Under the pieces are notes generated by a model that was not told the origin of the DNA, ran no database searches, and saw only the letters and a list, made by a program, of their open reading frames with translations. A program made the translations under genes and the position numbers. From Romanomermis culicivorax (lineage: Eukaryota; Nematoda; Enoplea; Mermithida; Mermithidae): a stretch of DNA of 64,000 bases. Below are positions 12,001 through 27,000 of this stretch, piece after piece (positions within the stretch are counted from its first letter, which is position 1; each line of letters opens with the position of its first letter). The stretch covers positions 124,001-188,000 of the forward strand of contig CAWUHX010000337.1 in the NCBI GenBank assembly GCA_963922205.1. The letters are read 5' to 3'.

Positions 12001-15000
12001 TTTATGTAAGGTTGATTCTTATTTTTGCATTTAGAGCATTTAAAAAAACAGACAGTACTTCCACCACCGCAACTTCTATCTTTACTAGTTCTAAAAACTA
12101 TCTATTGATTGTTAATTGCGACAATGCTAAACAAACTACTTACATAACCGGATGACAGCCTTCCAAATCCGTAGTAGGCAATCTGACATTCTCCCCCCGA
12201 AAAGTCACTGTGCGATAGATTGTCGCCGTGCACTGCTCTTCTTTATAATCGCCCTCGAAATGGCAAGGGACGGCCATGCTAGAATTTGACGTCCCACAAT
12301 CTTCGGACCAAAGGCAAGCGCACGACACGATTCTTTCGCCGATTGTGCTTTCTAATTTATCATACGCTTCGCTTTTTGGGTTGAGGAACAATTCTCCACG
12401 CACGTGGAAGCTGTCGAAGTATTTAGAATTGAAACCGTTAGTCCGGGATCTTGATAGAACGATGAAATAAACTTGAGTTGATCTGTAAAGATGAAATCTA
12501 TTCGCCCACTTCATCTAAAATACTTCTTCATTCGTCAAAGAAAGAATTTTCATTTTGCGAGAGTGCTAACCAGAATATATTCATCTACAATCCGTTTTTT
12601 ATGAAATTCTTGTAAATTGGAAAATGACAACAATTAAGTATTGTTTTTAAACAGAAGGACTTTCCACTCATAATTTTTAAGGGTTAATTGAGTAGGCTCA
12701 CAAATTTCTACTCCTATGGGACATATGATTTAGCAGCAAATTATAAAAATATGAAATAGTGCTTACTTTCCATTCTTAGTATTTAGAAACATTTCAATAA
12801 AAATCGACTATAAATTGATTTTTCACAGATTTGAACTTCAAAGTTATTGACAGCTTAGAAATCAAAGTGATTGACAGCTTGGACACCAAATTAATTAAAC
12901 ATAATAGAAGAGAAGAAGTATAGAACTGTTTTCCTGACGTTGTCAGTTTTTCATAGACAGATTAAGGAAACACGGTTCATCTTTCATTTGCATAGGCACT
13001 TGAAGTTTGTGGAGTCTAAATTTTGAGAGCAGCACTCCGCTCCACGATAGCATGATATTCAGGAAGAGTATATTTTGAGAAATAAACAGACTATAAAAGG
13101 AACAGACCTCCTTCGATCATTTTCGTACTCGTTATGCCATTTCATTAGAATTGTTCGGGCTTTAGCGAAATATTTATCCTCGTCGGGAGCATTTTGAGCA
13201 ATATCTGCATAAGTGAAAATACAGTTTAGAAGCGCAGAATCTGAAAAGGATTCGGGATGAGCAAGGGCACCACTTGATACTCAGTTGATTGACCGTGAAA
13301 TGGCGAATTTTCAAGGAACTATGAGCGGAATAGATTCATTGGGGAACAAATTGTTGTTATTCGAAATTTCACTTGAAGTGTATGGAAACGGGTAACTAAT
13401 TGGTGAGCTTTACTGCGAAACTTGAAAAAAGATACGTTCGCCCCTAATCGTCGAGGAAAAAGACAATTTTTTAACCCAAAACAGATCTTCAGTACAGTTT
13501 TTCATTTTCTAAAATGAGTGCAAAAACAGATCTGTTTTAATCAGCAACCATATTTGAAAGTCAAATTCAAAGACAGATTCGTAAATTACATGATCAAATG
13601 ATACTCGGTCGAATAATTTGGAAATGCCAGAAAAATTTTTTTGGATAGAAACATGGAATAATACATAATATCATACATGCATTTCATCATTCAGGAATGA
13701 GTCTTACCATGTTGAATACTAAAAAACGGCATTAAAATTTACGGCATATGTAAGATTTAATGCTTAAATCCATTGGAAGCGACGACGATAGTTTTTGAAA
13801 AGGAACTTGACGAAGAAATAAACTTAACACACGACTTGGGTGCTAATGCATGGATCTGTCACAGGTTTTGGTATTCGGTATTTAGCTGAGCCTGATCTGA
13901 ATTCCAAACGTCACACTGAACAAATTTTACAGTTATTTCAAGGAGTGCCATGGATAATGTGAAGTTCCAGATATAACCCTTATCCGAAATATCCAGCAGC
14001 ATTCACTAGTTCACTCTTTGATTTCGTTTCACTAAGTTTTAGTTGTGTATTTTACCACAACCGCTACTTGAGATAGCTGTGGCTTACCTAAATGGAATTT
14101 ATATTACTGAGAGAAGTGAACGGCATGTACCAATAGAATAAGTACAGTGACAATTCTACTCGACGAAATTCCCTCCAACTGGGAAAAATGATGAAAATTT
14201 ATTTTTCTACTTTTCTAAGGTCATTTTTTTCGCTCAAAAATGCTCACCAACCATCTCGGTTAAGTGATTTTTGGTTTATAAAAAATCTGACCGTAGGAAA
14301 CAAGGAAAACATGAAAATTTTCGGTCAACTTGATGCTCATTGGTGTCAAACATAGCGAGACAGTTGCTAAGGAAGCGATCAGTAGCATAATAACCTCACA
14401 TTTCGGATGAAATTGATACAGAATAAATTTTTTTAAACTTTACTCCAGAAAAGTTTGGATTGCGATATCGTAGAAGCCTGGAAAATTGATTTTTCAAATA
14501 TCTATTTCAAAAGTTCAAAAAATAAGAAGACAACCAGCAAGGACTTCTGTCATTGAAAAGCACTAGACAATGATAAATCATAAACGGTAACGCCTTAAAT
14601 TTCTGAGATTTTGATTTTCTAATATCAAACGTCCGGAACGTTTTCATCTTTTTCGACAATTTCCCTAGAAGTCCGGAACAGTGAGTCTCTGTTGTAGAAA
14701 GTCCTAAAAATGCACACTTGTGTCTAAACATATTCTTGGGAGGATTATGGGTTATTGGCTCCATGCAGAACCCTGGCTGATCCACAGCAGATTCCACTCT
14801 ACCCACAATAGGTTTTTTAGTTCATCACACTTGAAAAAATTTTTTATTTTCAGATAATGAATGTACTTTTCAAGTCTTGCTTGGAAACTTTACAAAAATC
14901 TTGTAAACCCATCGCCAATTCATCTATGAGGAAGATGAGTGATTCCTGCAATAACTGTATGAGAGTCCATGAATTGCGGTAGTACAGTAGGATTCTACCC

Positions 15001-18000
15001 ACCATACATGCACAAAGGGTTATCCCGGGGCAGACATTTTAGCCGGGGCCGGGGCCGGGGCAGACATATAACATATTAACATATACGCCACTAGTGGTAC
15101 CATACTTCATGTATCACATCGAAAAATTTTTAAGGTGATTCTTTTTCTTTTTATTTCATGTCAGCTATGATATTGCATTGATTGATAGGTTACGTAGGGT
15201 CTGATGCAGACAAAAAAATTAAATTTTTAAGATAATTGTCATTACTAAAACATAGGAAACCCATTCTTTTCCCAAAGAAACTGCATTGCATACATTAACT
15301 TGTATCAATTCATATGTAGGGTTTTTTAGCATGTTGCTATCGATCGTAATCACCGTTTATTAGCATAAGTAATCATAATAATAAACAGTCTTTTCAGATC
15401 AATGAAACCACGAGAATTAAGGTTGCAAAAAATTCAGCAGCAACTTTCAATCTTTTAGTCGAAAATTTTTCAAATTTCAGTGTTCTAGAATGCAGGAAAA
15501 TGTATCTTTCTCAACATCTTTAATACAAAAATTATGCACGCACCCGATAGTTTAGATTCCCCAAACAGATGAAATATCTGTCATTTTTCTGCTGTGATGA
15601 TGTTTGAATCATATTTCAAATGGGAAGTTTATGTTCACAAAACAGTAAAATATTCAAACACTGCAAAAGGATCGAGAAAAATCTTGATTTTTTCAACTAT
15701 GCCAAGAAACAATACAAGATTGAACATCATCCACGAGATAGGACGACATTTTTCAACCGTGAACCAGAACTAACATTAAAAATTATAAATCATTTGAATC
15801 TGGCGCAAAGCGCCGGAAAATTTTCAGGATTTTTTGTTTTAAAATGCATGAAAATGACTTTCCAGACAGGAAATCCTATAACGTAATCAAAAGAATCGTC
15901 AGGCTTTAGGTTGCACTGTATATCAAAATATCTGTACAGTACGGATCCGTACCAGCCCGAAAAACTCCATCTGGTACGGAAAAAACCCTGACTGGAAGGG
16001 AGAAACTTTTGAAAAATGCTCGAGAAGAAAGTTGGAGATATCACAAAATTGTGGTGAAAAATCAAAAATCACCATTTTCCCAAATAACAACTTTGTGTCA
16101 AGGGATGAATAATAAAACTGCATTTTGTTACATTTTGTATTTCTTGTAATCTTACTGTACTTTTATTGTAGTTCTTTTATATTTATTTTGTTGAGTTTGA
16201 GAAACCCTGTTTAAAATAATATTCATGAGAAACGGATGATAAACAATTTGTGAGACTTGATAAGCAAGGTCTAGGATGATGACCAAAACCGCAAATAAAA
16301 TATAGAGTAAATTTTCTAGCTAGTTTCATGCTAGCGAAAATAAGCAGAGTGAAACCTTCGAGAGTCCATTAGCTAGCTTCGTGCTTGCGACAGATAAGGA
16401 GATACCACGAGACCAACCCACCAGAGTAAACATTTGACTCAGGTCAAATGAGATAAGAAACAAAAAAGAAAAGAGGAAACATTTTTAGAGATGAGATTTT
16501 TTTCAGTCTTAATTTCTTAATAGATAACGCGTAGTTAGATTATCGTTAAGTCCATTTATTTGTCCATTTTTCATATTTACAACAAAGAAAAACTATATAT
16601 ACATTCCATGCGTTTTCGTATTCCCAAAATAAAAGGTAAAGTCAATTAAAAGAACCATTAGGACATAACAAACTTGGCGACGCTTGGCACGAATTTTGCA
16701 TTTACGCTTTGCTCCACACGTTGCGTTTGCATTTTTTTTTCTCTCGTTTGATCACAGCAGTTCGGCGAAGGACAGTCAAGGCAGAAATAAGGTAAGTTTT
16801 CCCCTTGAACACACCGATTATTTGAACTAGCACAGACAAACTTTGTCCGATTTCTTCGTTTTTTTTTTCTTCAAAAAAAATCATTTATTTTTACTGCTTA
16901 GTATTTTGTTCTAAAGCACAGAAGGAAAAGCGTGTGTATACCTTAAGCAGTAAAGGTCACAGGGCATTCCAACAGCATAGAACTCCAATCACACATTCGG
17001 ACGTATTTTTGTTATTTTTCTTGTTTGTTTTTTTTTCTTTCTTTGTTTTTCGTGTTTTTTTTTTCACTGGATCAATCGTCAGGCTCGGACACTGAGGATA
17101 CTTTTTTAGTACAAGAATCAGAGGAATCATTTAAGTCAGTTTTTGATCAATATAACGATATAGTTGAGAACGCTCAAAAATCATTTTCTACCCCTCGTCA
17201 AACACGTGCATCATCAAGTAAGCTTAAAAATAAAATGTCGATTGATTCTGACGCATTAGAACAAGTGCTTAAACGTACGCTTCACACAATTGTTTATCCA
17301 ATGCAACAAAAACTAACTTCCATAACTGATACACTTCAAGAGACACAGCAACTAATGACACCTGTAAACGACAGACTTGATGATCTTTCAGGCAGATTTG
17401 ACAATATTAACTTAGAGGAAGCATCAGAGGAAATTCGAAGAGCAACCTTGAGAATCAACCCTCTTATTGCTTTGAGGCCACCACCCATGTTTTCGGGTGC
17501 CTTGGGTCAAAATCTCGAAGAATGGTTTGTGCAATTCGAGCATTTTATGACTCTTCAAGGAATTACTCCCGCCCAGGACAATTTTAGGCTAGCATACTTG
17601 GAAGCTAATTTTTCAGGCGCAGCTTTAGCATCTTTCAGAGAACTTAAATCCAGTAATGCACCGCCTCAAACGTATGATGGCTACAAGAATGAGATGCTTC
17701 ATTTATACCCCATTGGAAGAGACAGTGATCTCTACCAGCAGCATATTTACGATAGAAAACAAAGATTCAAAGAAACTGCACTTGAATACGTTGATGATCT
17801 TAAGAAAATTGCTGCTTCAGCTTTTCCTGATTTAAACAGTAACGCTAGACATGCAATAATTAAACCCATTTTCTTGCGTGGTTTACAACCTACAGTCAGA
17901 GAAGCAATTAGGTTTCGTGAATTTACAGACTTAAGTGAAGCTACCAAAGCTGCAGCTTACGCAGAGTCACAGCTTGCACGTGATAACATTGATAACCATA

Positions 18001-21000
18001 ATGCAACTATATCCAATGCTGTTCTTCATTTAGAGACCAATAAAATTCGAGATCTTGAAGAAAAATTATCCAATATTCAGAAACAAATTTCGAAATCGAA
18101 TCGTCGATATTGTGCAAACTGCAAAACGAATATGCATTCGACGGAACAATGTTATTATAGAAACAACAACAACAATCAGAGAACCAATAACGGCAGCCAG
18201 AGACCGAATTGCGAAATATGCGGTCGATCGAATCATGGCACCAATCAATGTCGTTCGCCTTGTCCAAACTGTGGGAGAACCCAACATCGTACTTCACAAT
18301 GCCGCATGCCTCCAAGATCAGGTAACATTCAAAATTACAATAATTATCAATCGAGAGGTAATCAGTCTCAGAATCAAAACTTCAACTATCAAAATCGAAA
18401 CTTTAATACTCAAAATCGTAATTCTTATGCTCAAAATCACAATTATAATTCTCAAAGAAACAGTAATCAGCTTAACAAATATGCTAATAATCAAAATAGA
18501 CGGTTTAATAATGCTGTCCAGCAAGATGAAAATCAAGATTTTTATGTTTTTGATTCATTGGATCAAGATGATCCCAATCTTTCTTCAGCTAATCAGGTTC
18601 ACGGATCATACTTCAATAATTCTAATTTTCTGCAAACTATTCAGAATGATCATTCATTAGAAAGTCTTTGTTCAGAATTGCTATGCACATGCTGCTATTG
18701 TCCAAAGCATGGAGCGTACAGCAAATCCGTTCAAACGAGAAACGAAAAGTCGTCTGGAAATTTGTCAAGAGAATCTGATCAACAAACAAAAATCGATGAG
18801 AAACCCCAAACCATTTTATCACCGAATCAAATTGCCGTCGATAATTTGACCGTAATGCTCAACAGCATGGAAATGGATATCGAGTCTATTGAAGACAAAT
18901 CGGTTAAAGATGCGTTGGAGAAACATGCGACGAATGTCAAGCAAACTTTGAGCAACTTGATTTGCGGTAAACTTCAACTATTCAGTTTTTCAAACTTTAT
19001 TCACAAACAAAACTCTTTTCAGAAAAATCAACCTAATCACCAGTTTGAATCCAATCAAAGCCAAAGAGAAGCTTATCCGAAAAATTATGATTTTAATATA
19101 CAATCTTTTGTGCTTTGTTTTTTGATTTTTCTTATATATTATCCTGTATTTATCAATTCATATCATATTTGTGGTGGTTCGAGAAGCGGACATGCCGTTT
19201 ATTTACCCAAAAATATAATTTGTGAACCGCCCAAACAATTAATAAAGCCCTATCTCATGAACATTTCAATTTTTGTTCCAAGAAATGAGCCAGCATATGC
19301 AAGTGCATTCAAATGTAGTCTGAGAAATCGTATCATCTGCACGAACATGGGTTTCTTTGGTTCAAAAGGAATCGTGGCAGATAAAGTTAGAGTAAGTCAT
19401 GTGTCTATTAAGCAATGCAATCAGGCTATGAGAACCAAAGTCTACAAAGATACACGTTTAATTAAGAAACATGATGGTTTGTGGACCACAAACAATACTT
19501 TACATGTAAACTATAAGTGGTGTTGTAGTGATATATGCACAACAGTAGAAAACTTTGTCATTGAACAGGGTCAAGTAGCCACTTGGGATGGTAAACTTAT
19601 TAGCAGCGACCTAGGTGATTTAGGAGGTTGCCTTGCTACCTCGGGCCATTGTGCTAATGAAGAGAGCATTATTGTTTGGGACTCAAGAAACTTTTCGAAT
19701 TTTTGTCCATTCGTGTACAAAAATGTTTACCAGGCAAAAATAAGCGGAAATCATGTTGTTATTGATGAGATACAAGGCGCATTCGTCCTCACATCAAGTT
19801 ATCGTGAATGTCCAGATCATTCTCATCTTTTATCCACAGAACAGGGTGTCATCTTACAGATCAAGGAGAACTATAAAAGTGTAAACCGTACTCATTCAGA
19901 AATCAAGCAACGCAATCCTGATCCAGTGAACTCTAAACTGAATTATTTAGAATATCGAATAACGCAAAACGAAATTGAAAATTTTAAGCATGTTTGGCTT
20001 GAACTTTGCTATTATGCACAGAGATACCTTGACCTAATTTGGCAATTACTTCTTTTTGATCCTACATTGGGTATTCGAGCATTCTTGCAGAGAAACGATA
20101 TAACTGCCGAATTCACTGGAGATGCATTAACCGTTTGGCCGTGTAAGCAAATTAAGGTCAATAAACTCTACTATGACTATCGTATAGGAGAGACTTGCTA
20201 CAAATATTTACCCGTTCAAGTGGAGAAAACTGTATTTTTTGTTACTCCAGGAGGGCAGGATCTCATACAATCAAGCCCTGTGGTTGATTGTAATCATCAC
20301 ATGATCGGTATATTCAAGCAAAATAAAACATGGATCACTAATTCTGGACCAGTTCATGTAAGCTCAATGTCTTTACAACTGATATGGAAAGGAGATCATA
20401 AACTTTTTCAGTTCAATACACCAGCAGTATTTCACGATCAAATTGCACAAGCTCCTATAAATTACGTTTTTCTGAGACACTATATTTTTAAAACGCGGAA
20501 ACTTGAGAATGTACTCAACAATGTTGTCAATTATACGTCTAGCTTATCTTTACAACCCAAAAGAATATTAAAAATTTTGTCTGGAACCACGGATGGTATC
20601 AGCAATACTGCTAAAGGTCTCGGAAATGCTTTTGAACATGTGGTTGATAAAGAAGCTGAAGTGATATCACATGCATTCAATGGTTTTTTAAAAGCGCCTA
20701 TTCAACTCCTATTGAATACCCTAATCATAATCGGAATCATAATTGTTATTGCTTACGTAGCATATCTTTTTCTCATATACTATAAACGAAAACGGAATAA
20801 ACAAATCATTCCATCGATTGAAGAGAGTCAACCAACTTTTTCCGATGCACTTTTACAACTTGCACAAATACAATCAAAAAATAAAAAGAAACAACAAAAA
20901 TTAAAAAAGAGTAAACGCAAATGGATCGTAAAATTCAATAAACAAAGAAACAATGTTGACTTAGAAAGCCAAAATGAGTCAATTAACGTTTTGTTTGAAG

Positions 21001-24000
21001 CACCTAAACGTACGCCACATGCCAATTTCAAAATTGATGGGATGCTGTGGGCGAATACATTAATTGACTCAGGAGCAGTTTATTCATTGCTTGATGCTGA
21101 TGTTGCTAAACGAATAAAAAATTTGCATCTTTTTCCCTCGAAAGCTACGCCTATAGCTGCAAACCGTAAACCTATTAAAATATTAGGCACAGCTTTTATA
21201 ACCGTATCGACACATGATATTAGCGAAACTATTCAGGTTCAGGTTCAAGAAAATTGTACAGCTGAACTTATTCTAGGCACAAATTTTCTCAACCGATTTA
21301 GAGCTGTTGAATTCAATTGGGAAAACTCTTATATTCGGTTCAGAGAGGCGAAAATACCATGTGAGGGTATGTTATTCAACCCACCCCAAAATCGTGGTGC
21401 GATAATTTTAGATGATATTGTAAAACTTGAACCAAAATCAATTCATTTATTATCCGTGCCAATATCAAAACAATATCAATCATGCACAGACGACATCATT
21501 TTTGAACCGAAACTGCTAAAACAACATCATGTTTATGCCGCAGCTTCAGTAAACCGAATTCTCAATGGACATATTCCAATTCAAATCCTAAATCCCAATA
21601 AATATTCAATTAAGCTTTATCCAGGCATGTGTATTGGTGAAGTGAAATGCTATAAACCTGATCAGCAAACCGTAGCATCAAATAAAAGACCGGAAACTGG
21701 TAACAAAACTATAAATCGAGCATGGATTTTAAATAATGTAAACATATCAAAAATATTGACGGAAACGGATAGAGATCAACTGGTTGATCTTCTTCAAAAA
21801 TTCCCAAATCTTTATGCAGATAGTGGAAAAGACACAGGTAGCACTTTATTATTAGAACATCATATCGATACAGGAGACTCTAAACCAATTAGAAAATACC
21901 CCTTTCGGACTTCTCCGAAAGAGAAACAAATAATCATAAATGAAGTGAAAGCTTTACAATCTAGAAACATCATTCGGAAAAGCATATCACCGTATTCCAC
22001 AAATTCAGTGATTGTTCCAAAGAAGGATGGAAGTTATAGGTTTTGCTGTGATTTTAGAGCACTCAATCAAATCACTAAAAAGGATGTATATCCACTTCCG
22101 AGAATCGACGACAGCTTAGATATCTTAAATGGTATGAAATTCTTTACAACGCTTGATCAGGCTAACGCCTATTGGAGCATACCCATTGCTGAAGAAGACC
22201 GTGAGAAAACTGCATTCATGACGCCAATCGGATTGTACGAATTCAATAATCTACCTTTTGGCCTTTGTAATGCACCAGCCAGCTTTCAGAGACTCATGGA
22301 CATTTTATTATCTGGCTTGCAATGGTCTTCATGTCTCGTTTATTTGGATGATATTCTCGTTTTTGGAGAAACCCATTCTCATATGTTAGAAAGGCTCAAA
22401 GAAGTTTTGACCCGTTTGGAAACAGGAGGAATGAAACTTCGATTAAACAAATGCAAATTCAGCTATCCAGAAATTGAATACCTTGGATATAAAATTTCAG
22501 CTGAAGGGATTACACCGGACACAAGAAAATTAGAAGCAGTCGCAAACATACGACCACCTAAAACGATCAAACAATTAAAATCTTTCTTAGGGCTTATTTC
22601 ATATTATCGAAAATTCATCAAAAATTGTGCACAAATTTGTCATCCGTTAAACTGTCTACTCAAAAAAGGATCAAAATTCTACTGGGGAGAAGAACAAAAT
22701 AAAGCATTTGACACACTAAAGCATAAACTAGTCAAACCTCCGATTTTAAGTCATCCTGATTTTACTAAACCGTTCATTTTACAAACTGATGCATCAAATG
22801 AAGGCATCGGTGGCGTTTTGGGCCAAATTCAAAATGACGGGAAAGAACATGCTATAGCATTTGCTAGTCGAAAATTAAAAGATGCGGAGAGAAACTACCC
22901 AATCACAGAGCAAGAAACCCTTGCTGTTGTTGAATTCACTAAACTTTTCGGGCCATATCTTTTTCAACATGAAGTGATTGTTCAAACTGATCACACAGCA
23001 GTCAAATCAGTGCTTGAAAAGGCAAATCCTTCTGGTCGTATAGCCAGGTGGGGACTTGCTCTAGCCGACTTTAAACTGAATATTCAACCAAGAAAAGGTT
23101 CAGCTAACGCTAACGCTGATGCACTTTCCAGGCTTCCTAATCCTAACGCCACACCATTTTTTGACATAGAAACTGATCCCGAAGAGAAAGGTCAAGTAAA
23201 TTTAATAAATCACACACAAAGCGACCTTAAAACATTACAGAAAGAAGATCCTAATCTTTTTCCGATCATAAACTATCTAGAAGCAAATCCATCAGAAACT
23301 TATCAAACTTATATCCTTAAGGACAAAATATTATGTAAGCAAGTGGATGGTCAAAATAAAGTTGTAGTCCTGAAATTCTGAAGAAACTGATTATCGAATC
23401 GTATCACAATGATCCTTTAGCTGGTCATTTTGGCACAAAGAAAACAATTCAATCGATCAAAAGACATTACTATTGGAAAAGTCTACCAAAAGATGTTCAG
23501 CAATATTGTGAATTTTGTGAAACATGTCAAAAGAATAAACCTTTGCTGAAAAAGATCAAAGCAAGTTTAAAACCCATACCAGTATCAGGTCCTTTTGACC
23601 GTATTGGGGTCGACTGCGTTGGTCCATTGCCCGTAACTGAATCCGGAAACCGTTACATAATCGTATTCATAGATTACTATACAAAGTATGTAGAAGCGTT
23701 CCCTACACAAGACATCACAGCGGAGATTACTGCGAAACTTTTTGTGACCCAAATAGTGTGCCGACATGGAGCACCCATTATTTTACAATCAGATCAAGGA
23801 TCAAACTTTACTTCAAAATTGATGGTTGAGATCACAAAAATTTTTGATACAAAGAAAATTCACACATCGGCGTATCACCCAATAGCCAACGGGGAAGTCG
23901 AGAGAGTAAACCAAACTCTAATCACTCGCATCAGAATGTACATTGGTGAGAACCACGGCGACTGGGATCAACATTTGCCATATGCCATTTTTGCTACAAA

Positions 24001-27000
24001 CATAAACACTAATTCCACAACGGGATATTCTCCATTTGAATTACTTTTTGGTAGAAACCCCAGACTGCCTATTGATGCAGCCATAAACTTTTATCCGCCC
24101 CTGCATTATATTGACATAGATGAATATCAATGTACTGTAAAGAAACATTTCACAGAAGCATTAACTCACATACAAAATAGAATCCAAAAATCACAAGAAA
24201 CCTATAAGGAAACATATGACAAAAACAAACGTAACATACAGTACAAAGTTGGAGAACTAATATGGAAAGAATCAGAAGTTATTAAACGTGGACAAATCAA
24301 AAAGCTGAGACCAATTTTTGATGGCCCATACAAAATCATTACCGTTAATTATCCAAATATCGTAATTGAAAACAAAAACAAGCCCTTGGGCCATGAAACC
24401 ATACATGTAAATCGAACCAAACCATGCAAACCCCCATTTGAAGAAAATCCCGAATCATCAATGGAACTTAACAACTCGCAACAGAATGATAACGAAACGA
24501 ACGATCATGAAGAAGAAAACCTACGGACTCGTCAAATTGAACACGATCACAACCTTCGCAAAAATCGACGTCAAACGCGGACGTTTGACTTGTAGACCGG
24601 CGGATTGTCAAGGGATGAATAATAAAACTGCATTTTGTTACATTTTGTATTTCTTGTAATCTTACTGTACTTTTATTGTAGTTCTTTTATATTTATTTTG
24701 TTGAGTTTGAGAAACCCTGTTTAAAATAATATTCATGAGAAACGCATGATAAACAATTTGTGAGACTTGATAAGCAAGGTCTAGGATGATGACCAAAACC
24801 GCAAATAAAATATAGAGTAAATTTTCTAGCTAGTTTCATGCTAGCGAAAATAAGCAGAATGAAACCTTCGAGAGTCCATTAGCTAGCTTCGTGCTTGCGA
24901 CAGATAAGGAGATACCACGAGACCAACCCACCAGAGTAAACATTTGACTCAGGTCAAATGAGATAAGAAACAAAAAAGAAAAGAGGAAACATTTTTAGAG
25001 ATGAGATTTTTTTCAGTCTTAATTTCTTAATAGATAACGCGTAGTTAGATTATCGTTAAGTCCATTTATTTGTCCATTTTTCATATTTACAATAAAGAAA
25101 AACTATATATACATTCCATGCGTTTTCGTATTCCCAAAATAAAAGGTAAAGTCAATTAAAAGAACCATTAGGACATAACATTTGCCAACATCCTCATTCT
25201 TTTTGTCACTTTTGCATAGTGAATGACTGTGGCGCGAATCTGAATTCGGTTCAGCTCTAACTTCTTGGACACTACTTAGGTAATTTGAAAACATGTTTTG
25301 ACGTGTATGCTGAAGTTTAGGCAAATCAGTAATAATGAATAGCTAATATAATTGTACGTTTTCTGGAAAAATCAATTGAAGTTGAAGTGCAGTTCCGGAT
25401 ATAATGAAAACTTTTGAACTTTTATCCAAATAGAACATGAATTTAGTGATTCCTAAAAGTATTACTGTCAAACTAACTACTGAATATTTACTTGTCACAG
25501 TCTAAACTTCAATTTTATTATAAATCGAGCTTGTTATACTATCAAAAATACTAATTTTTTGTGGTCTTGCCCCGAACCGGGGCAACCCTAGTCCCGGCCC
25601 GGGGCCGGGCCTGGGACAACCCTACAACATACAAATTTTGGTAGGTCAGATCCAAATCATATTCAAAAGTGCTTAGAACTCGGTCAATATTGATCAGAGT
25701 GCGTTAAAACTTCGTTTTAGATGTTTCTCCTTGTGCACCTTCAGTTTCAACAAAAAGTATACTCTTTTACTGATAATTTTCAAAATTTTTTACATGAAAA
25801 TTTAATATTTAAAAATTTAATATTTTACTATTTCAAAATCCGTGACCGGAGGTTAGAGCGTGGGACAATACAGCGCGGACGTTGGAGCGTGGACATTAGA
25901 GTGTATTTGAAAAAAGTGGTTCTTTCGAACCGACGTTCCCTGGTATGCATTGAACGCGAATTTCAAATTGTTTTTGAACATAAAAAAAAGAAAAAGCAGC
26001 TTTATTGCAAAACCTGACTAAATTTTTCTGTAAACTGTATACAGGGTGAGCCAAAAAAAAGGCGACCGTGACTTTCGTCACCTTCGAACGGGTCAAGCTT
26101 TTATAACGCGGATTGCTGCATTAGAATGCCCTGTTTGTCTTTGTTACAAGAGCCAAATTTGATGCTCCCAGCATCTATAGTTTTTGTACAAACAGAAATT
26201 TAGTAAAAGTGGTCATTTTTCAAAAAGTAAAAGTGTGAAATCAAAGCAAAAGTTGTCCTGCTGTGAAAAAAGTTTTGTAAAGCTGTTTAAACACAATAAT
26301 ACATTAAAAATCACCCAGATTAGTAAGTTACCGGTAATTTAAAGTCAGCGACTTCTTGTTTCAATATAGGCAAAATTTCACCAAAATCAAGAACTTTTGT
26401 TTTGAAAATTGAAAAAAGCAAAATCAAAGCAAAATCAATTCTGTCATTGACCAGATCGAAAAACGATTAAAATTATCGGTGAAACAGAAAGTAGGACACA
26501 CTAAAACGGCTCTCTTGTAGTTTCCAGCTGTTATATGGTTCTTATGATTGGATCTATTGTATTCCGTTGCAAAACATGTTGATTTTGTCAATTTTTGTCA
26601 ATTTTTCAAAATTTATTTGCAAAAAAATCGACGTTTAGTATTTTTAATTCGAGTCAGTCAATATTCAAGCAATTTGCCTGAAACTGCAATTTTTATGCCA
26701 GATGTTTTATCTATCGACGACAAGAAACCGCATTAAAAAGCTCCACCCGTTTGAGAGCTATGAAAGGCTGTACCGGTCGCCTTTTTTTGGCTCACCCTGT
26801 TGTTCTGAATGCGAGTTAGAAATTCAAGATGAATTCGAAAATAAAATGAAACAATTTGATTTAAAGGTTCGGAGGTCAATTATTACAATTTTTTGTATCT
26901 TCCGAAATTTTTGTCCGAAAAATGTGTATACCCCATCTCTTTACTGATTTCTCGAACAAGAATTGATTCCGCCTCTACACAGGGTGAGCCAAAAAAAGGC

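Larger units (their letters stand above)
16096..25180 (+). mobile_element. Element 2: young Ty3/gypsy retrotransposon with envelope-like region between Gag and Pol
   Basis: A 9085-bp insertion flanked by TTTG at 16092-16095 and 25181-25184. Two 575-bp LTRs differ at only about three positions by my reading, so it is recent. A long frame encodes Gag, three CCHC knuckles, an Asn/Gln-rich linker, a Cys-rich region framed by two hydrophobic segments, protease, RT and RNase H. Integrase follows in another frame. It lies antisense in the 15.3-kb second intron of the vWA gene. Catalytic motifs of protease, RT and integrase are all intact; the only clear lesion is a one-base frame break near 23370. 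Confidence 0.95.
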
